From: Marinihelvus fidelis
GTDB lineage: Bacteria > Pseudomonadota > Gammaproteobacteria > Xanthomonadales > SZUA-36
Assembly: GCF_008725655.1 (NCBI RefSeq)
Contig: NZ_VYXP01000002.1
Coordinates: 524,026-588,025 of the forward strand
Reading direction: 5' to 3'
DNA length: 64,000 nt
Within the stretch, counting starts at the first letter, position 1. Every line of letters begins with the position of its first letter. The notes beneath the pieces were generated by a model. That model saw only the letters and a program-made list of their open reading frames with translations. It searched no databases and was not told the DNA's origin. Of this stretch, positions 42,499 to 54,400 are shown in pieces. Both the position numbers and the translations under genes were made by a program.

Positions 42499-44045
42499 AC
42501 GGGCCTTCGACCCACGCGGCCCGACCCTTCCTGGCCGGACGGCGACTGGCCGGCATCGGCATGCACCTGACCTCATTGCCGGGTGAGCATGGCATCGGCG
42601 ACATGGGTGATTGCGCCCGGGCGTTCATCGACCAGCTCGTGGCCATGAACATCGGCGTCTGGCAGTACCTGCCGCTGGGGCCCACGGCCTATGGTGACTC
42701 GCCCTACCAGCCGCTTTCGGCGTTCGCCGGCAACGCCAACCTGGTGGGGCTGCAGCCTCTGGTCGTGGACGGCCTGTTGCAAGCCGACCAGCTCGAGCCG
42801 CTGCGCTCATTGGCCACCGATTACGTCGACTACGGCCGACTGATCCCGATGAAGCGGGCCCTGCTGGGCCAGGCGGCTGAAGCCTTCGACCGCACCGCGA
42901 CCAGCGCCATGAAAGCCGAGTACGATGACTTCCAGCACGAAGCCGGACCGCGCTGGCTGGACGATTACGCACTGTTCCGTGTGCTCAAGACCGCGCATGG
43001 TGAGCGGCCCTGGCCGGAGTGGGCGCCCGGGTTCGCGCGCCGGCGACCGGCCGACCTCGCCAATGCGCGCGACCGCCACCGCCGGGCCATCGAGCAGACC
43101 CGCATTACGCAGTTCCTGTTTCACCGCCAGTGGCGCGCCCTGAAAACCTACGCCGCTGATCGCGGCGTCTGCCTGTTCGGCGACATGCCCATCTACATCG
43201 CGCTGGACAGCGCCGATGCCTGGGCCCAGGGCGAATTGCTGAAGATCGACGCCGCCGGACGGCCTTCGCACGTGGCCGGCGTACCACCCGACTATTTCAG
43301 CGAAGACGGCCAGCTCTGGGGCAACCCGCTGTACGACTGGGGCCACCACCGCGACACCGGCTACGCCTGGTGGGTGGAGCGCCTGCGCCATGCCGCGGAA
43401 CAGAATGACCTGGTCCGCATCGACCATTTCCGCGGTTTCGAGGCCTTCTGGTCGGTGCCGTTTGGCGCCACCACCGCGCGCGCCGGCGAGTGGCTACCGG
43501 GGCCTGGTGACGCGCTGTTCGAGGCAGTTGAACGCGCCCTGGGCAAGCTGCGCATCGTCGCCGAGGACCTGGGCGTGATCACTCCGGAAGTCGATGCTCT
43601 GCGCGAGCGCCACGGCATCCCCGGCATGGTGGTACTGCAGTTCGAAGTGGGCGAAGCCGGGTTCGATGCCGGCAAGATCGCCGAGAACGCGGTGTGCTAC
43701 ACCGGCACCCACGACAATGACACCACGCTGGGCTGGTTCCGCGGCACGGGTGACGACACCCGCAGCGCGCAGGACATCGCCCTGCACCGCCAGCGCGCGC
43801 TGGCCGTGACCGGTGGCCAGCCGGAGACCATCCACCTGGACATGCTGCAACTGGCGCTGTCCAGCCCGGCCGCCATCGCCCTCGCGCCGATGCAGGACCT
43901 GCTGGGACTGGGCTCGGAAGCCCGCCTCAACCGGCCGGGAACAACCCAGGACAACTGGCGCTGGCGCATGCGCCCGGGAGCGGTCACGCCGGCCCTGGTC
44001 GAGCAGGTCGGCGCGATGGTCAGCGCCGCATCGCGGGCAAGCTAA
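42495..44045 (+). CDS. malQ: 4-alpha-glucanotransferase
   Basis: 516 residues, GH77. LAGIGMHLTSLPGEHGIGDMG at the N-terminus, WQYLPLGPTAYGDSPYQPLSAFAGN, FGDMPIYIALDSADAW, the nucleophile Asp in LVRIDHFRGFEAFW, acid/base Glu in IVAEDLGVI, and THDNDTTLGW. Cytoplasmic enzyme that moves glucan chains during maltodextrin use. Last gene of the GH97-transporter-malQ run. Confidence 0.96.
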   Translation: MNGPSTHAARPFLAGRRLAGIGMHLTSLPGEHGIGDMGDCARAFIDQLVAMNIGVWQYLPLGPTAYGDSPYQPLSAFAGNANLVGLQPLVVDGLLQADQLEPLRSLATDYVDYGRLIPMKRALLGQAAEAFDRTATSAMKAEYDDFQHEAGPRWLDDYALFRVLKTAHGERPWPEWAPGFARRRPADLANARDRHRRAIEQTRITQFLFHRQWRALKTYAADRGVCLFGDMPIYIALDSADAWAQGELLKIDAAGRPSHVAGVPPDYFSEDGQLWGNPLYDWGHHRDTGYAWWVERLRHAAEQNDLVRIDHFRGFEAFWSVPFGATTARAGEWLPGPGDALFEAVERALGKLRIVAEDLGVITPEVDALRERHGIPGMVVLQFEVGEAGFDAGKIAENAVCYTGTHDNDTTLGWFRGTGDDTRSAQDIALHRQRALAVTGGQPETIHLDMLQLALSSPAAIALAPMQDLLGLGSEARLNRPGTTQDNWRWRMRPGAVTPALVEQVGAMVSAASRAS

Positions 44046-45151
44046 GTCGTGGACAACGCCTGGGCCAGGTCGGCACACAGGTCATCGGCGTCTTCGATAC
44101 CGACACTCAGGCGGATCAACCCTGGCGGCAGGTGCCCTTGCCCGGCATGCACGCCGCGTCGTTCGAGTGTCGATTCCACCGACCCCAGGCTGGTGGCGTG
44201 GTGGATCAACCGAACGGACTCGCACAGGCGGTCGGCCGCGGTCGCATCGGCCAGTACGAAACTGACGATGGCGCCGTAACCATCGAGCTGGCGCCGCGCC
44301 AGTTCGTGCTGGGGGTGTGACTCGAGCCCCGGGTAGCGCGTGTCGACCACGTCCGGGTGGCCCTCAAGAAACGCGGCGATACGGGCGGCATTGGCCTGCG
44401 CGCGTTCGAGCCGGACCGCGAGCGTGCGCATGCCGCGCAAGGACAGCCAGGCCTCCAGCGTGCCGGGGGTGGCGCCATTGCACTGGCGCGCGGCGAAGAG
44501 CCGGCCATACAGCTCGTCATCGCCTACGGCGACCACGCCGGCCAGCAGGTCGGAGTGACCACCCAGGTATTTCGTCGCCGAATGCAGGCTGATATCCGCG
44601 CCGCGCTCCAGTGGTCTCTGATTGAGCGGCGTCGCAAAGGTATTGTCGACCGCCAGCAGCGCCCCTTGCCGGCGCGGCACTGCCGCGATGGCGTCCAGGT
44701 CGGCCAGGATGAGCTGCGGGTTGGATGGCGTTTCCAGCCAAAGGAGATCTGCTTCCCCGGCCGCCGCTACCCAGGCGGGGGTGTCTTCGGTGGGCAACCG
44801 CGTCACCCGCCAACGCGCTTTCTGTTCGCCTTCGAGCGCGAGCCGGACGACGCCCTGGTAACAGTCATCCGGCAGCACGACCCGGCCGCCAGCCGGCACC
44901 TGTTCAAACACCGCCGCCACGGCCGCCATGCCACTGGAGAACGAGATCGCACGGCCATGCTCCAGGGCGCCGACGGCGTCCTCGAACGCGGCCCAGGTGG
45001 CGGTGCCGTCTTCACGGGAGTACACCGGCTCATCACCCAGTATGAAATTGCTGGCCGGCACCAGCGGCGCGTTCAGCGCCTGGCCCCGGTCGCGGGGCCG
45101 GCCGGCACTGACCACGAGTGACGACGGCTTCAGCTTGCCCGCGCCGCTCAT
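44042..45151 (-). CDS. Cystathionine gamma-synthase-like PLP enzyme
   Basis: 369 residues. Cys/Met metabolism PLP family: SSGMAAVAAVFEQV, YQGVVRL, WLETPSNPQL, AVDNTFATPLNQRPLERGADISLHSATKYLGGHSD (the Lys of SATKYLGGH binds PLP), and RLSVGIEDADDLCADLAQAL. MetB and gamma/beta-lyases cannot be told apart by eye here. It faces malQ tail to tail and overlaps its stop by four bases; the upstream lipoprotein gene overlaps its start (ATGA). Confidence 0.88.
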   Translation of the reverse strand: MSGAGKLKPSSLVVSAGRPRDRGQALNAPLVPASNFILGDEPVYSREDGTATWAAFEDAVGALEHGRAISFSSGMAAVAAVFEQVPAGGRVVLPDDCYQGVVRLALEGEQKARWRVTRLPTEDTPAWVAAAGEADLLWLETPSNPQLILADLDAIAAVPRRQGALLAVDNTFATPLNQRPLERGADISLHSATKYLGGHSDLLAGVVAVGDDELYGRLFAARQCNGATPGTLEAWLSLRGMRTLAVRLERAQANAARIAAFLEGHPDVVDTRYPGLESHPQHELARRQLDGYGAIVSFVLADATAADRLCESVRLIHHATSLGSVESTLERRGVHAGQGHLPPGLIRLSVGIEDADDLCADLAQALSTT

Positions 45152-46206
45152 TGCGCCGGGATCGTCAGCACCGGCGCCACGTCGGGGCCGGAGTGGTCGG
45201 TGAGCGTGACCAGGAACATCATCAGCGTGAACACCCGCTTCGAGGACAGGTCGTCATGATCGATCCAGTACCAGTCGCCGCCATAGCGGACACTGGCATA
45301 GGCCTCGTCCGGCCGGCTCGAGCCGACATTGACGTGAAACGGCGCCTGGTCAAGCTGCACCCCCTGGAACCCGGGCACCGCACGGGAGGCTTTGTCGGCC
45401 GGCACCTCGACGAAGCGGGACATGCCCATCAAGACCTGCAGGATGGAGCGGGTCTGGATGGCCAGCACATCATCGCCGATCCGGTACGGTGAGTACTGCA
45501 CCACGTACTCATGGCGCGCTTCATCCAGGCCCAGCAGCTCGCGCGCGCGGCGGTGCTCATCGCGCACAAACTCGCTTTCGTTCTCGTCATTGAAGAAGAA
45601 AATCAGGTTGCGCCCGGTGTCTTTTTCGGCACGGATCTCGAAGCCGATGCCGCCACTGGCCTGCAGCTCGGTCAGGCGCCGGGTGAACTCCTTGAACGCC
45701 GGCTCCACCGTCCGGGCGCCATTAGTGGAGTAGTTCTTGACGCCATTGACGGACTCGACGCCCCAGGTGAAGAGCAGTTCTGCGTTGTAGCCGACGGCCA
45801 CCAGCGACAGCAGCGCGTCCGGGGCAATGGGTTCCAGCAGGCTGCGCAGGAACACGGTGCCTGTCTTGGGTGTGTAGGTGATGGTCGGGCGGTCGGTATA
45901 GCGGCCGGTTGCGCCCAGCGCCTGGGTGTCGCCTCCACCCAGCGCGTTGCCAAAGCCCAACCCACCGTTAACCGTGGTTTCCAGCGAGTAACCGTTGACG
46001 ATCTGGCCCACATCCACGAACACCGGCATGTCGACATACCGCAGCTTGACCAGGTTGGCCAGCATCTGGTTCTTCCAGCTCTGGGCGACACTGAAGCCGT
46101 AATCGACCTGGTCCTGCTGGACCGTTTTCGGCCCCAGGCTGCCACAGCCAGACAGGGTCACGACCGCCGACGTCAGTACAGCTAACCACCAGGGATTGCG
46201 CTTCAT
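45148..46206 (-). CDS. Lipoprotein of unknown function
   Basis: 352 residues with lipobox L-S-G-C (Cys near 21). Ser/Gly-poor, with patterned beta segments (FVDVGQIVNGYSLETTVNGGLGFGNALGG, RPTITYTPKTGTVFLRSLL) and a helical centre containing an acidic stretch (FFNDENESEFVRDEHRRARELLG). No known domain recognised. It lies 3 bases behind the amidohydrolase gene and overlaps the cystathionine synthase start, so it is in that operon. A possible envelope protein of a conserved but undescribed family. Confidence 0.65.
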   Translation of the reverse strand: MKRNPWWLAVLTSAVVTLSGCGSLGPKTVQQDQVDYGFSVAQSWKNQMLANLVKLRYVDMPVFVDVGQIVNGYSLETTVNGGLGFGNALGGGDTQALGATGRYTDRPTITYTPKTGTVFLRSLLEPIAPDALLSLVAVGYNAELLFTWGVESVNGVKNYSTNGARTVEPAFKEFTRRLTELQASGGIGFEIRAEKDTGRNLIFFFNDENESEFVRDEHRRARELLGLDEARHEYVVQYSPYRIGDDVLAIQTRSILQVLMGMSRFVEVPADKASRAVPGFQGVQLDQAPFHVNVGSSRPDEAYASVRYGGDWYWIDHDDLSSKRVFTLMMFLVTLTDHSGPDVAPVLTIPAQ

Positions 46207-46209
46207 GGT

Positions 46210-47481
<1,272 letters not shown>

Positions 47482-47550
47482 TTTCAGGTTCCTTTTCTGC
47501 ATGGCCAAGGGTGTTGCGGCCATCATACTGCGGAATCCGGCGCGAACAAG

Positions 47551-47579
47551 AAAAAGGCCGGGGCTGTGTGGCCCCGGCC
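47551..47579 (-). terminator. Intrinsic terminator after the tail-fibre-like gene
   Basis: Minus strand: GGCCGGGGC, six-base loop, GCCCCGGCC, then TTTTT. Nine G/C pairs, about 32 bases behind the stop at 47611; on the plus strand the T run is short. Confidence 0.85.
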
Positions 47580-47610
47580 TTGATTTGCCTTCTGAGAAAG
47601 GCGGCAGGCG

Positions 47611-48786
47611 CTATTGCTGCTTGAGCGCCGCCAGCTCCTTGCGGACTTCCTTCAGTTCGTTGTTGAGCTGCTCGATGTAGATGTGAGCCTTCTCCAGCTC
47701 TTCGAGCACACCGAACTGCAGCTGGACCACGTTCACGCCATTGGCTTCGTTCTCGGCCGCCGACGTCATGGCGGGAAGATGCTTCGCGGACCACATCTTC
47801 TCCGCATGCTCTTCAATGGTTTCCAGCCGGTAGTCGGGCTCGAACACGTAGTCCGGCGTGATGTCCGTGCCATTCACAACCAGGTTACCGTTGACTTCAA
47901 CCGTGTCTCCGGCCGGGAAGCCGATACGCAAGAGGTTTTCCTGCGCAGACGGGTCGAACTTCAGCGCACCGGTCGTGGCGGCGCCGGGCTCCGGATCCAC
48001 AGTGGAGAAGGTCAACCGACCGGTCACTGCGTTCTGCTTGAACACCCAGGTTGTGGCCGCGCTGGCGAACTCGAGCGAGGCATGATTGCCCACACCGGTC
48101 TGCTCGATACGCAGGTCGCCGTTGTAGACGTGCAGTCGCGTATCTGGCGTTGACGTGCCCACACCCACATTACCATCGGGGTTAATGTGCAGCGAGCTGG
48201 TCGGTGCGCCAGGGTTGATCCGGAACGGCAGCGTTGATCCATTGGTCACGTCACGAACGAAAAAGTTGGTCTCGTTGCCGGCCATGTCCCAGGTCTGGGG
48301 CGTAAAGCCTGAACTGCCATCCTGTTCCAGTCGGACTGTCGGGGTGTCACCGTCAACGACATGTACTTCCACGACAGGTGTGGCCGTACCCAGGCCTACC
48401 CGGCCGCCGTCATCGATAAACATGCTGTTGGCCGGAGCACCCGCCTCGACGGAGAAAAGCCGTCGGCCAGCCGAGGCATCCTCAATCGCAAACACGTTCG
48501 CGCCACCGTTATCACTGTCGTTCGCGATGAGACGCCAGTCGTTTGCCGGGAATGAAGCCGAGTTCGACGTATCGTCAAAGTGCAACCTGAGGTTGTTCTC
48601 CTTCAACCGAAGGGTATCGAAACCGAAATTCTCACCATTGACACAGTCCAGGCCGGTACAGGTCGAACCATCCACGATCAGGTCGTCGAGAATGACCTGG
48701 TCTGCAACGGCGACGCTGGCCGCCATCGCGGCGACGAGGGCACTGATAGCTGGAACCAGCCGGCGGGTTGATCGATGCGTGTTCAT
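47611..48786 (-). CDS. Secreted tail-fibre-like protein with C-terminal chaperone-type domain
   Basis: 391 residues. Signal peptide to about 28 (SVAVADQ). The middle holds beta-roll repeats with the VGLGTATP and VGVGTSTPDTRLHVYNGDL motif seen in tail spikes and large surface proteins. The end (DYVFEPDYRLETIEEHAEKMW, then HLPAM and a helix ELEKAHIYIEQLNNELKEVRKEL) resembles the intramolecular chaperone-like C-termini of such fibres, which trimerise. The Ser/Lys pair for self-cleavage could not be identified. It overlaps the small secreted protein gene by four bases (ATGA). Confidence 0.72.
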   Translation of the reverse strand: MNTHRSTRRLVPAISALVAAMAASVAVADQVILDDLIVDGSTCTGLDCVNGENFGFDTLRLKENNLRLHFDDTSNSASFPANDWRLIANDSDNGGANVFAIEDASAGRRLFSVEAGAPANSMFIDDGGRVGLGTATPVVEVHVVDGDTPTVRLEQDGSSGFTPQTWDMAGNETNFFVRDVTNGSTLPFRINPGAPTSSLHINPDGNVGVGTSTPDTRLHVYNGDLRIEQTGVGNHASLEFASAATTWVFKQNAVTGRLTFSTVDPEPGAATTGALKFDPSAQENLLRIGFPAGDTVEVNGNLVVNGTDITPDYVFEPDYRLETIEEHAEKMWSAKHLPAMTSAAENEANGVNVVQLQFGVLEELEKAHIYIEQLNNELKEVRKELAALKQQ

Positions 48787-49214
48787 TTGAGGTCCCCCTT
48801 GTCTTCTGCTTCGCTGGCGTTGACGATCTCGCCGTTAACCACCCGGAAGGTGCCACTGACAGCTGCCAGTTCAGGCGCACCCGTGCTCACCAGGCCGCGA
48901 AGGTTGGCCGGGACTTCTGACGGCGACCGCTTGACCGCGGCGACCGGACGTACTTCGTAGCGGTAGAGGCCATCAGGCAAAGAGCGGTCGGCCACGTCCA
49001 GGAAAACCGGCTCGTTGGACGGGTAACGTTCCTTGGCCCGGGTGCCATCCGGTGCCACCAGGGTCACGTCCAGGTCGACATCAGCGCGTGAACTCTGAAG
49101 CATGATTCCGCCCAGGAATTCACTGGCTTCAACCTGGAAGTCGCTATCGGCGGAAGCCGCAACGACAGATCCGCTGGCGAGTGCCAGGCCCATACACAAC
49201 AACATGCGTTTCAT
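48783..49214 (-). CDS. Small secreted protein paired with the tail-fibre-like gene
   Basis: 143 residues from ATG 49214 with a GGGGGA ribosome site. Signal peptide to about 20 (GSVVAAS), then a beta-rich domain (FLGGIMLQSSRADVDLDVTLVAPDG, GLYRYEVRPVAAV) and an acidic C-terminus. No family recognised. ATGA coupling to the fibre-like gene suggests a partner, anchor or chaperone. Confidence 0.62.
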   Translation of the reverse strand: MKRMLLCMGLALASGSVVAASADSDFQVEASEFLGGIMLQSSRADVDLDVTLVAPDGTRAKERYPSNEPVFLDVADRSLPDGLYRYEVRPVAAVKRSPSEVPANLRGLVSTGAPELAAVSGTFRVVNGEIVNASEAEDKGDLK

Positions 49215-49353
49215 GTATTCCCCCCTGCCTTCCGTATGGAAGGTCTGTTTTTGGTTTTCCGAAATCCACCACCGGAACACCCGGCCATTGGGTTTCGCCC
49301 ATTAGTGCAACAAGTATACTTTATTCTACGTCGTTCGCTGCCGCGCCATATCA

Positions 49354-51444
49354 TCACCTACGGGCCGCACGAAGGACAAGCCGCTCCGGCGGCAGGCAAA
49401 CCCGATCATTACAGGCCTGCACCCTCAGTACCACCTGCAACGCACGGCCCACATCAGCGCGTACCGGTAGGCGGACGGCACCACTCCACACATTCAGTGG
49501 CACCTCCGAAAAACTCGTTAACAGCTCCTCGCCGGCCGGCCATTCCGGCGCCAGCGGCCCCTGCTGCGACGTTAGCGTTGTTGGGATCAGGTGCGGCTCG
49601 TTGACGGTGGCGGCATTAACATGCCACCCGGGCTCCAGGTCCAGGTCCAGCCACCAACGGTTGTCCCCTTCCCCCGGCCGCAACCCAACGCGCCCGTGGC
49701 CGGAGGCCATGAATGCACGCTTACCCGGCACTTCGAGCTGACCTCGCAACATGCTGGCAAAGCTTGCGGCCTGCCCCTGGCGGATATTGGCTGTCGCCAA
49801 CAGTCGCGTCTGCGCATTGGCGAAACGCACGTCTCTGAAATGATATCCAAAGGACTCGGCCAAGAAGGCCAGCGGTGCCGGCTGCTCCGTGTCGGCAGCC
49901 AGCGAGTCCGGGTATGGCAGGGAGTCGTCCTCCCTCGCATAACGCACCTCACCATCACGGATGAACTGTTCCAGCAGGACCTCGTCCAGCACCTGGGCCC
50001 GGGATTTCCAGCGCGGCTCCAGCGTTGCCAGGTAAAGACGCCAGTACGCCACCGAGAGGACCGCGTAATCGTCAAGAAAACCGGGCTGGCCTGGCATGCG
50101 CTCGACTTCACCGTCACTGACACTGGTTTCCCAGAGAACATCACCCAGGGCCCGCGCCTGGTCCGTCGCATCGGTAGCCAGCAGCGCCAGCAACCAAAGG
50201 CCATTCCAGGCGGTGACCGGGTGATCAATCACCCGCGGGGGGGCGTCCCGACGGTTGGCCAGGCGACCCGTCCAATCAGGGTCCGCCGAGGTGCCCAGCA
50301 GGTAGACCTGACCTGGCCCGGCTTCCACAGCCGAGACACCCGTTGGTAACAGGGCACCCTCGCTGGCCGGCCATCGATAGTAGCCACCTTCAACGCCGTC
50401 ATGGTCGGCATCCACCGCGGCCGCAAAGCGCCCGTCCTCCATGGCCAGCGCGCCATTGACGAAGTCAACGATGTCATCAGCAAAATCACGGTAGCGCGCC
50501 TGCCCCAGCAAGTCCGCGGCGTCGATAAACAGCATCGCCGTCAACGCCTGGTTGTACAGCATCTTCTCGAAATGGGGCCGCGTCATCTCCCGGTCGGTGG
50601 TGTAGCGGAACACGCCGCCGAAGACCGGGTCCGCAAGCCCGCCGTACATCAGCGCATCGAGTTGCCTGGTCAGGAGCCCTTCTAGCTCGGGCGAAGGGTC
50701 GAGCTTGTAGCGGTCAAGCAGGAACGCCAGCTCGGTCTCATCGGGGAATTTTTCGGCCTGGCCAAAGCCACCGAATACCGTGTCGGCACGGGCACGCATT
50801 TGCGACTCCGCCTGGCTCATAAGCTCCGGCCAGTCTGGCGCGGCGGCAGGAGGTTCAGGCAGCGATGCCGGCTCCAGCAGGGTCGCCAGCAGCCCCGCCC
50901 GGCTATCCAGCTGTTCCGGCGCCTCGCGCCATTGTGCAGCCAGTCGATCCAGGGCGGTGAGCAATTCATCCCGGCCAAGATAGTTCGCCGCCAGCACCGG
51001 CCGCCGGTCCGGCAGCATGATCACCGTGATCGGCCAGCCCGTCTCGCCGTTAAGCGTCTGCACCACGCGCGAATACCAGCGGTCCACGTCCGGCTGCTGC
51101 TCGCGATCAACCTTGATGGAGATGAAATCCGCGTCCAGCACCGCGCCGACGTCAGCGTCGCTGAAGCTCTCCTTCTCCATGACGTGGCACCAGTGACAAC
51201 TGGCGTAGCCAATCGACAGGAAGATGAGGCGGTTGTCATCGATTGCCCGGTCCAGCACCGAGGGCTGCCAGGTTTGCCAGTCGATGGGGTTGTCCGCGTG
51301 CTGGCGCAGGTAGGCCGAGGCCGAGTCCGCCAACGCGCTGGCCTCGCCCTCGTCGGCCACGGTGGCCAGGGGCATGACCAGCGCTGATAACCCCGCCAGC
51401 AGCAGCCCGCCGCCGCGCCTACGGAGAGATCTGGCTTTCGGCAT
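49354..51444 (-). CDS. DUF255 thioredoxin-fold protein with C-terminal DsbD-N-like domain
   Basis: 696 residues from ATG 51444. Signal peptide to about 30; thioredoxin-like domain with the DUF255 signature YLRQHADNPIDW and the redox motif ASCHWCHVMEKESF (CxxC); then an alpha/alpha-barrel typical of the YyaL/SPATA20 family (GGFGQAEKFPDETEL, HFEKMLYNQAL); and at the end a beta domain closing with ACNDRVCLPPE, as in DsbD N-terminal domains. The signal peptide puts it in the periplasm, unlike many cytoplasmic relatives. Overlaps the ASPIC gene by 26 bases. Confidence 0.82.
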   Translation of the reverse strand: MPKARSLRRRGGGLLLAGLSALVMPLATVADEGEASALADSASAYLRQHADNPIDWQTWQPSVLDRAIDDNRLIFLSIGYASCHWCHVMEKESFSDADVGAVLDADFISIKVDREQQPDVDRWYSRVVQTLNGETGWPITVIMLPDRRPVLAANYLGRDELLTALDRLAAQWREAPEQLDSRAGLLATLLEPASLPEPPAAAPDWPELMSQAESQMRARADTVFGGFGQAEKFPDETELAFLLDRYKLDPSPELEGLLTRQLDALMYGGLADPVFGGVFRYTTDREMTRPHFEKMLYNQALTAMLFIDAADLLGQARYRDFADDIVDFVNGALAMEDGRFAAAVDADHDGVEGGYYRWPASEGALLPTGVSAVEAGPGQVYLLGTSADPDWTGRLANRRDAPPRVIDHPVTAWNGLWLLALLATDATDQARALGDVLWETSVSDGEVERMPGQPGFLDDYAVLSVAYWRLYLATLEPRWKSRAQVLDEVLLEQFIRDGEVRYAREDDSLPYPDSLAADTEQPAPLAFLAESFGYHFRDVRFANAQTRLLATANIRQGQAASFASMLRGQLEVPGKRAFMASGHGRVGLRPGEGDNRWWLDLDLEPGWHVNAATVNEPHLIPTTLTSQQGPLAPEWPAGEELLTSFSEVPLNVWSGAVRLPVRADVGRALQVVLRVQACNDRVCLPPERLVLRAARR

Positions 51445-54400
51445 GGGCAGGCGACATACGCACATCGTGGACCTGGCCGGCCTGCAGGCCCGTGACCACC
51501 TGCTTCTGTCCGTTTGGCCAGGTGATTTCGGCACTGACCGATGCGGCCTGGCCGATACCCGCGTGAATCGTACGCTCATGCACGGTCATGTAGCCTTCGC
51601 TGCCGTGGATCTCGCGCCACACGGTGGCGTCGTCGTTCAGCCTGAAGACCACCCGAGCGCCAATCGCATCGCGATTCACGCCCTGGGCCGGGTCGCCCTG
51701 CAGCCTCAACTTGACCCATTGGCCTGACAGGCGCTCGGCATTGTTGCGGTACACCTTTGCCTGGCCATGGTAGTTGTTGAGGACGATATCCAGGTCGCCG
51801 TCACCGTCGATGTCCAGGTAGGCGGCACTGCGCGAGTTGCCCAGCAGGTCCAGGCCGCTCTGGCCGGAGGCATTATTCAGTTTGCCGCCGCTGTTGACGA
51901 AGAAAACGTTGCTCTCCTCGGTATCCACCGGCAGGTAGGTCATACCGTCCGATGCCTCGCCCGGGTCGGCATAGGCATTCTTGGAACTGTAGAGGTTGTA
52001 CTCGTTCATGCCATTGAGCACGTACAGGTCATCGTCGCCATCCAGGTCGGCGTCGAAAAAGCTCGCGCCCCAGGCCCAGCCGGTGGAGTTGTAACCCCGC
52101 CCGACCAGTTCGCGGCTGAGTGCATACCGCACCTGGCCGTCCTCATCGACCGAGGAGATAAACAGGTCGTTGGCCTCGACGACACGCAGGTGCGCCAGCT
52201 TTTCCAGGTTGAACTTCATCTGCATGTCTTCGTTGGGCAGGACGTATTTCTCGTCCTTGTTCATCGCCACGATATTGGAGATGTAGATATCAGGCACCAG
52301 GTCGGCATTCAGGTCGGCCATGCTGATATTCATCGTGTAGGACGGCTTGCCGGTGCCCAGGGTGGCGGTGATATCTTCGAATCGGCCATCACCGGTATTG
52401 CGATAGTAGGTATTGGTGCCGAAGTCGTTGCCAGAAACCAGGTCCTGCCAGCCATCACCATCGATATCGGTGTGGGTGACGGACTGGCCCCAGCCGGTAT
52501 CCCCGACTCCGGCCTCGACTTCCTCGAAGCGCAGGGCGCCGGTGTTCCGGAACAGCTTGTCCGGCAGGCCGTTGCTGTTCCGGCGCGCCAGTGTCGGCAG
52601 CTCGCCGCGCAGGTAATCACCGAAATACTGGATGTAGATATCCAGCAGGCCGTCGTTGTCGAAGTCGAAGACCGTGGCTGGACCGCCCACCAGGTCCGCC
52701 CCGCCCAGGCCGGCACTGTCGGTGACATCCTCGAAGCTACCATCACCACGATTGCGGTAGACCCGGTGCGGGTCGTTGACATAGGTGACGATGATGTCCT
52801 GCCAGCCGTCGTTGTCGAGGTCAGCGATCAGTGGTTGCCGCGGTTCGCCCGGCTGGTTGTCCTGCGGGCGTGTGAATACCAGGCCAGCCGCCGTGGTCAC
52901 GTCCTCGAAGCCTTCGGTACCGTGATTCAGGTACAGGCGGTTACCCAGGCCGCTCAGCAGCAGCACATCGGCGTCGCCATCGTTATCGACATCACCCGCA
53001 GCCACACCGGAGCCACCGAACGCCGGCGGAATGGTAATGATCCCGGTGGTTTCATCGCGCTGCAGGTAGCTGCGCAGCAGGCGGTTTAGCCAGTCTGAAG
53101 AGCGGTGCATGAAATCAATCCCGGAGGCCCCGGTCACATCCGTGAACCAGGTCGTACCCGCGGTTGGCTCGGCGATCTCGTCATCCGCGGAGCGCAGTGC
53201 GGCCACGCGCTCGGCCGGCAGTTGTTCCCCCGCCACGGTGGCGTCCACCTTGGCCTGGATGTTGGCCATACCGGCCTCCAGCAGTTCCAGGGACAAACGC
53301 TCTTCGCCGCGGCGGGCGCCTTCCAGTCCGGCCTCACGGAGCATCAGCACGCCCATCTGCGCAACGTTCTCGGCCAGCAGTTCGGCAGCGAAGGGGTCAA
53401 CATCCAGGTAGCGCGTCACTTCGTCGCTGTCGATGGCGTGCCCCAGGTACAACCAGTGCACGCCGCTGTCGCGGAAGGCGTCCAGGTCGTAGGCCTCGAT
53501 GGGCACATTGCCAACAGCGAGGTTGGGGAAATAGACGACATCTTCGTATTCGTTCACTTCAAACGGCGTGAAGTGCTCGACGAACCGTGCCACGTCGGCC
53601 TCACGGATCAACGCGTGATCGTTGGCCAGGGCAACATCGAGTACACCGTTATAGAGGTCCGCCGCGTAGCCCACCAGCGCGGTAATGAAACCATCCCGGA
53701 ACGCCGCTTCTTCTTCCTCGGTCGTGGGCCAGCTCAGGCGCGCGAAATAGACCTGCATATTGCGCATGAATAATGGATTGGAGACCGCGTTGTAGCGCGC
53801 GTATGCCTCCACCTTTTCGGTGATGATGCGGTCCAGCGTGACAGGCCGGGTATCCATCGCCGTCACGACTCCGGCCGGCACCGTTTCCGCCGGCACTTCA
53901 CGGTACAGCGCCAGCCAGGCGCGATTCAGGTTTGCGCCGGTGATCTCGTACTCATTGTGGGCGCGGGCATAGGCGTCGGCCTCCTTGAGCAGGGCCAGCG
54001 CCGCCAGGTCCAGCCGATCCTTGAAGGCAGCCACGGCATCCTGGTCGAGCGCGGCCAGTGGCTCCGCATCGGGATCGACCAGGGCGTCCTGCTGCGCCCC
54101 CAGGATGGCCCGCAGCGAATAGGCCACGGTGCCGTAGTGGCGGAAATCCGTTGCATCAATGGTCAGCGCGGCACCACTGGGGAAGGTCAATACCGTATCG
54201 CCATTGGCCTCTTTACCGTAGCCCATGACCTTGTCGAAACTGGCAGTAATTTCCGCCCGGGTCAGCGATGACTTGCCGTTGCCGGCGTCGCGCCAGATGG
54301 CGTCCGCCAGGCGCTTTTGCAGGTCGTTTTTCTGGAACCGCGCGGCATCACTGAGTGGGGTGCCATACATGAAGTCTTCAAGCCGGGACGCCGTGGCGTA

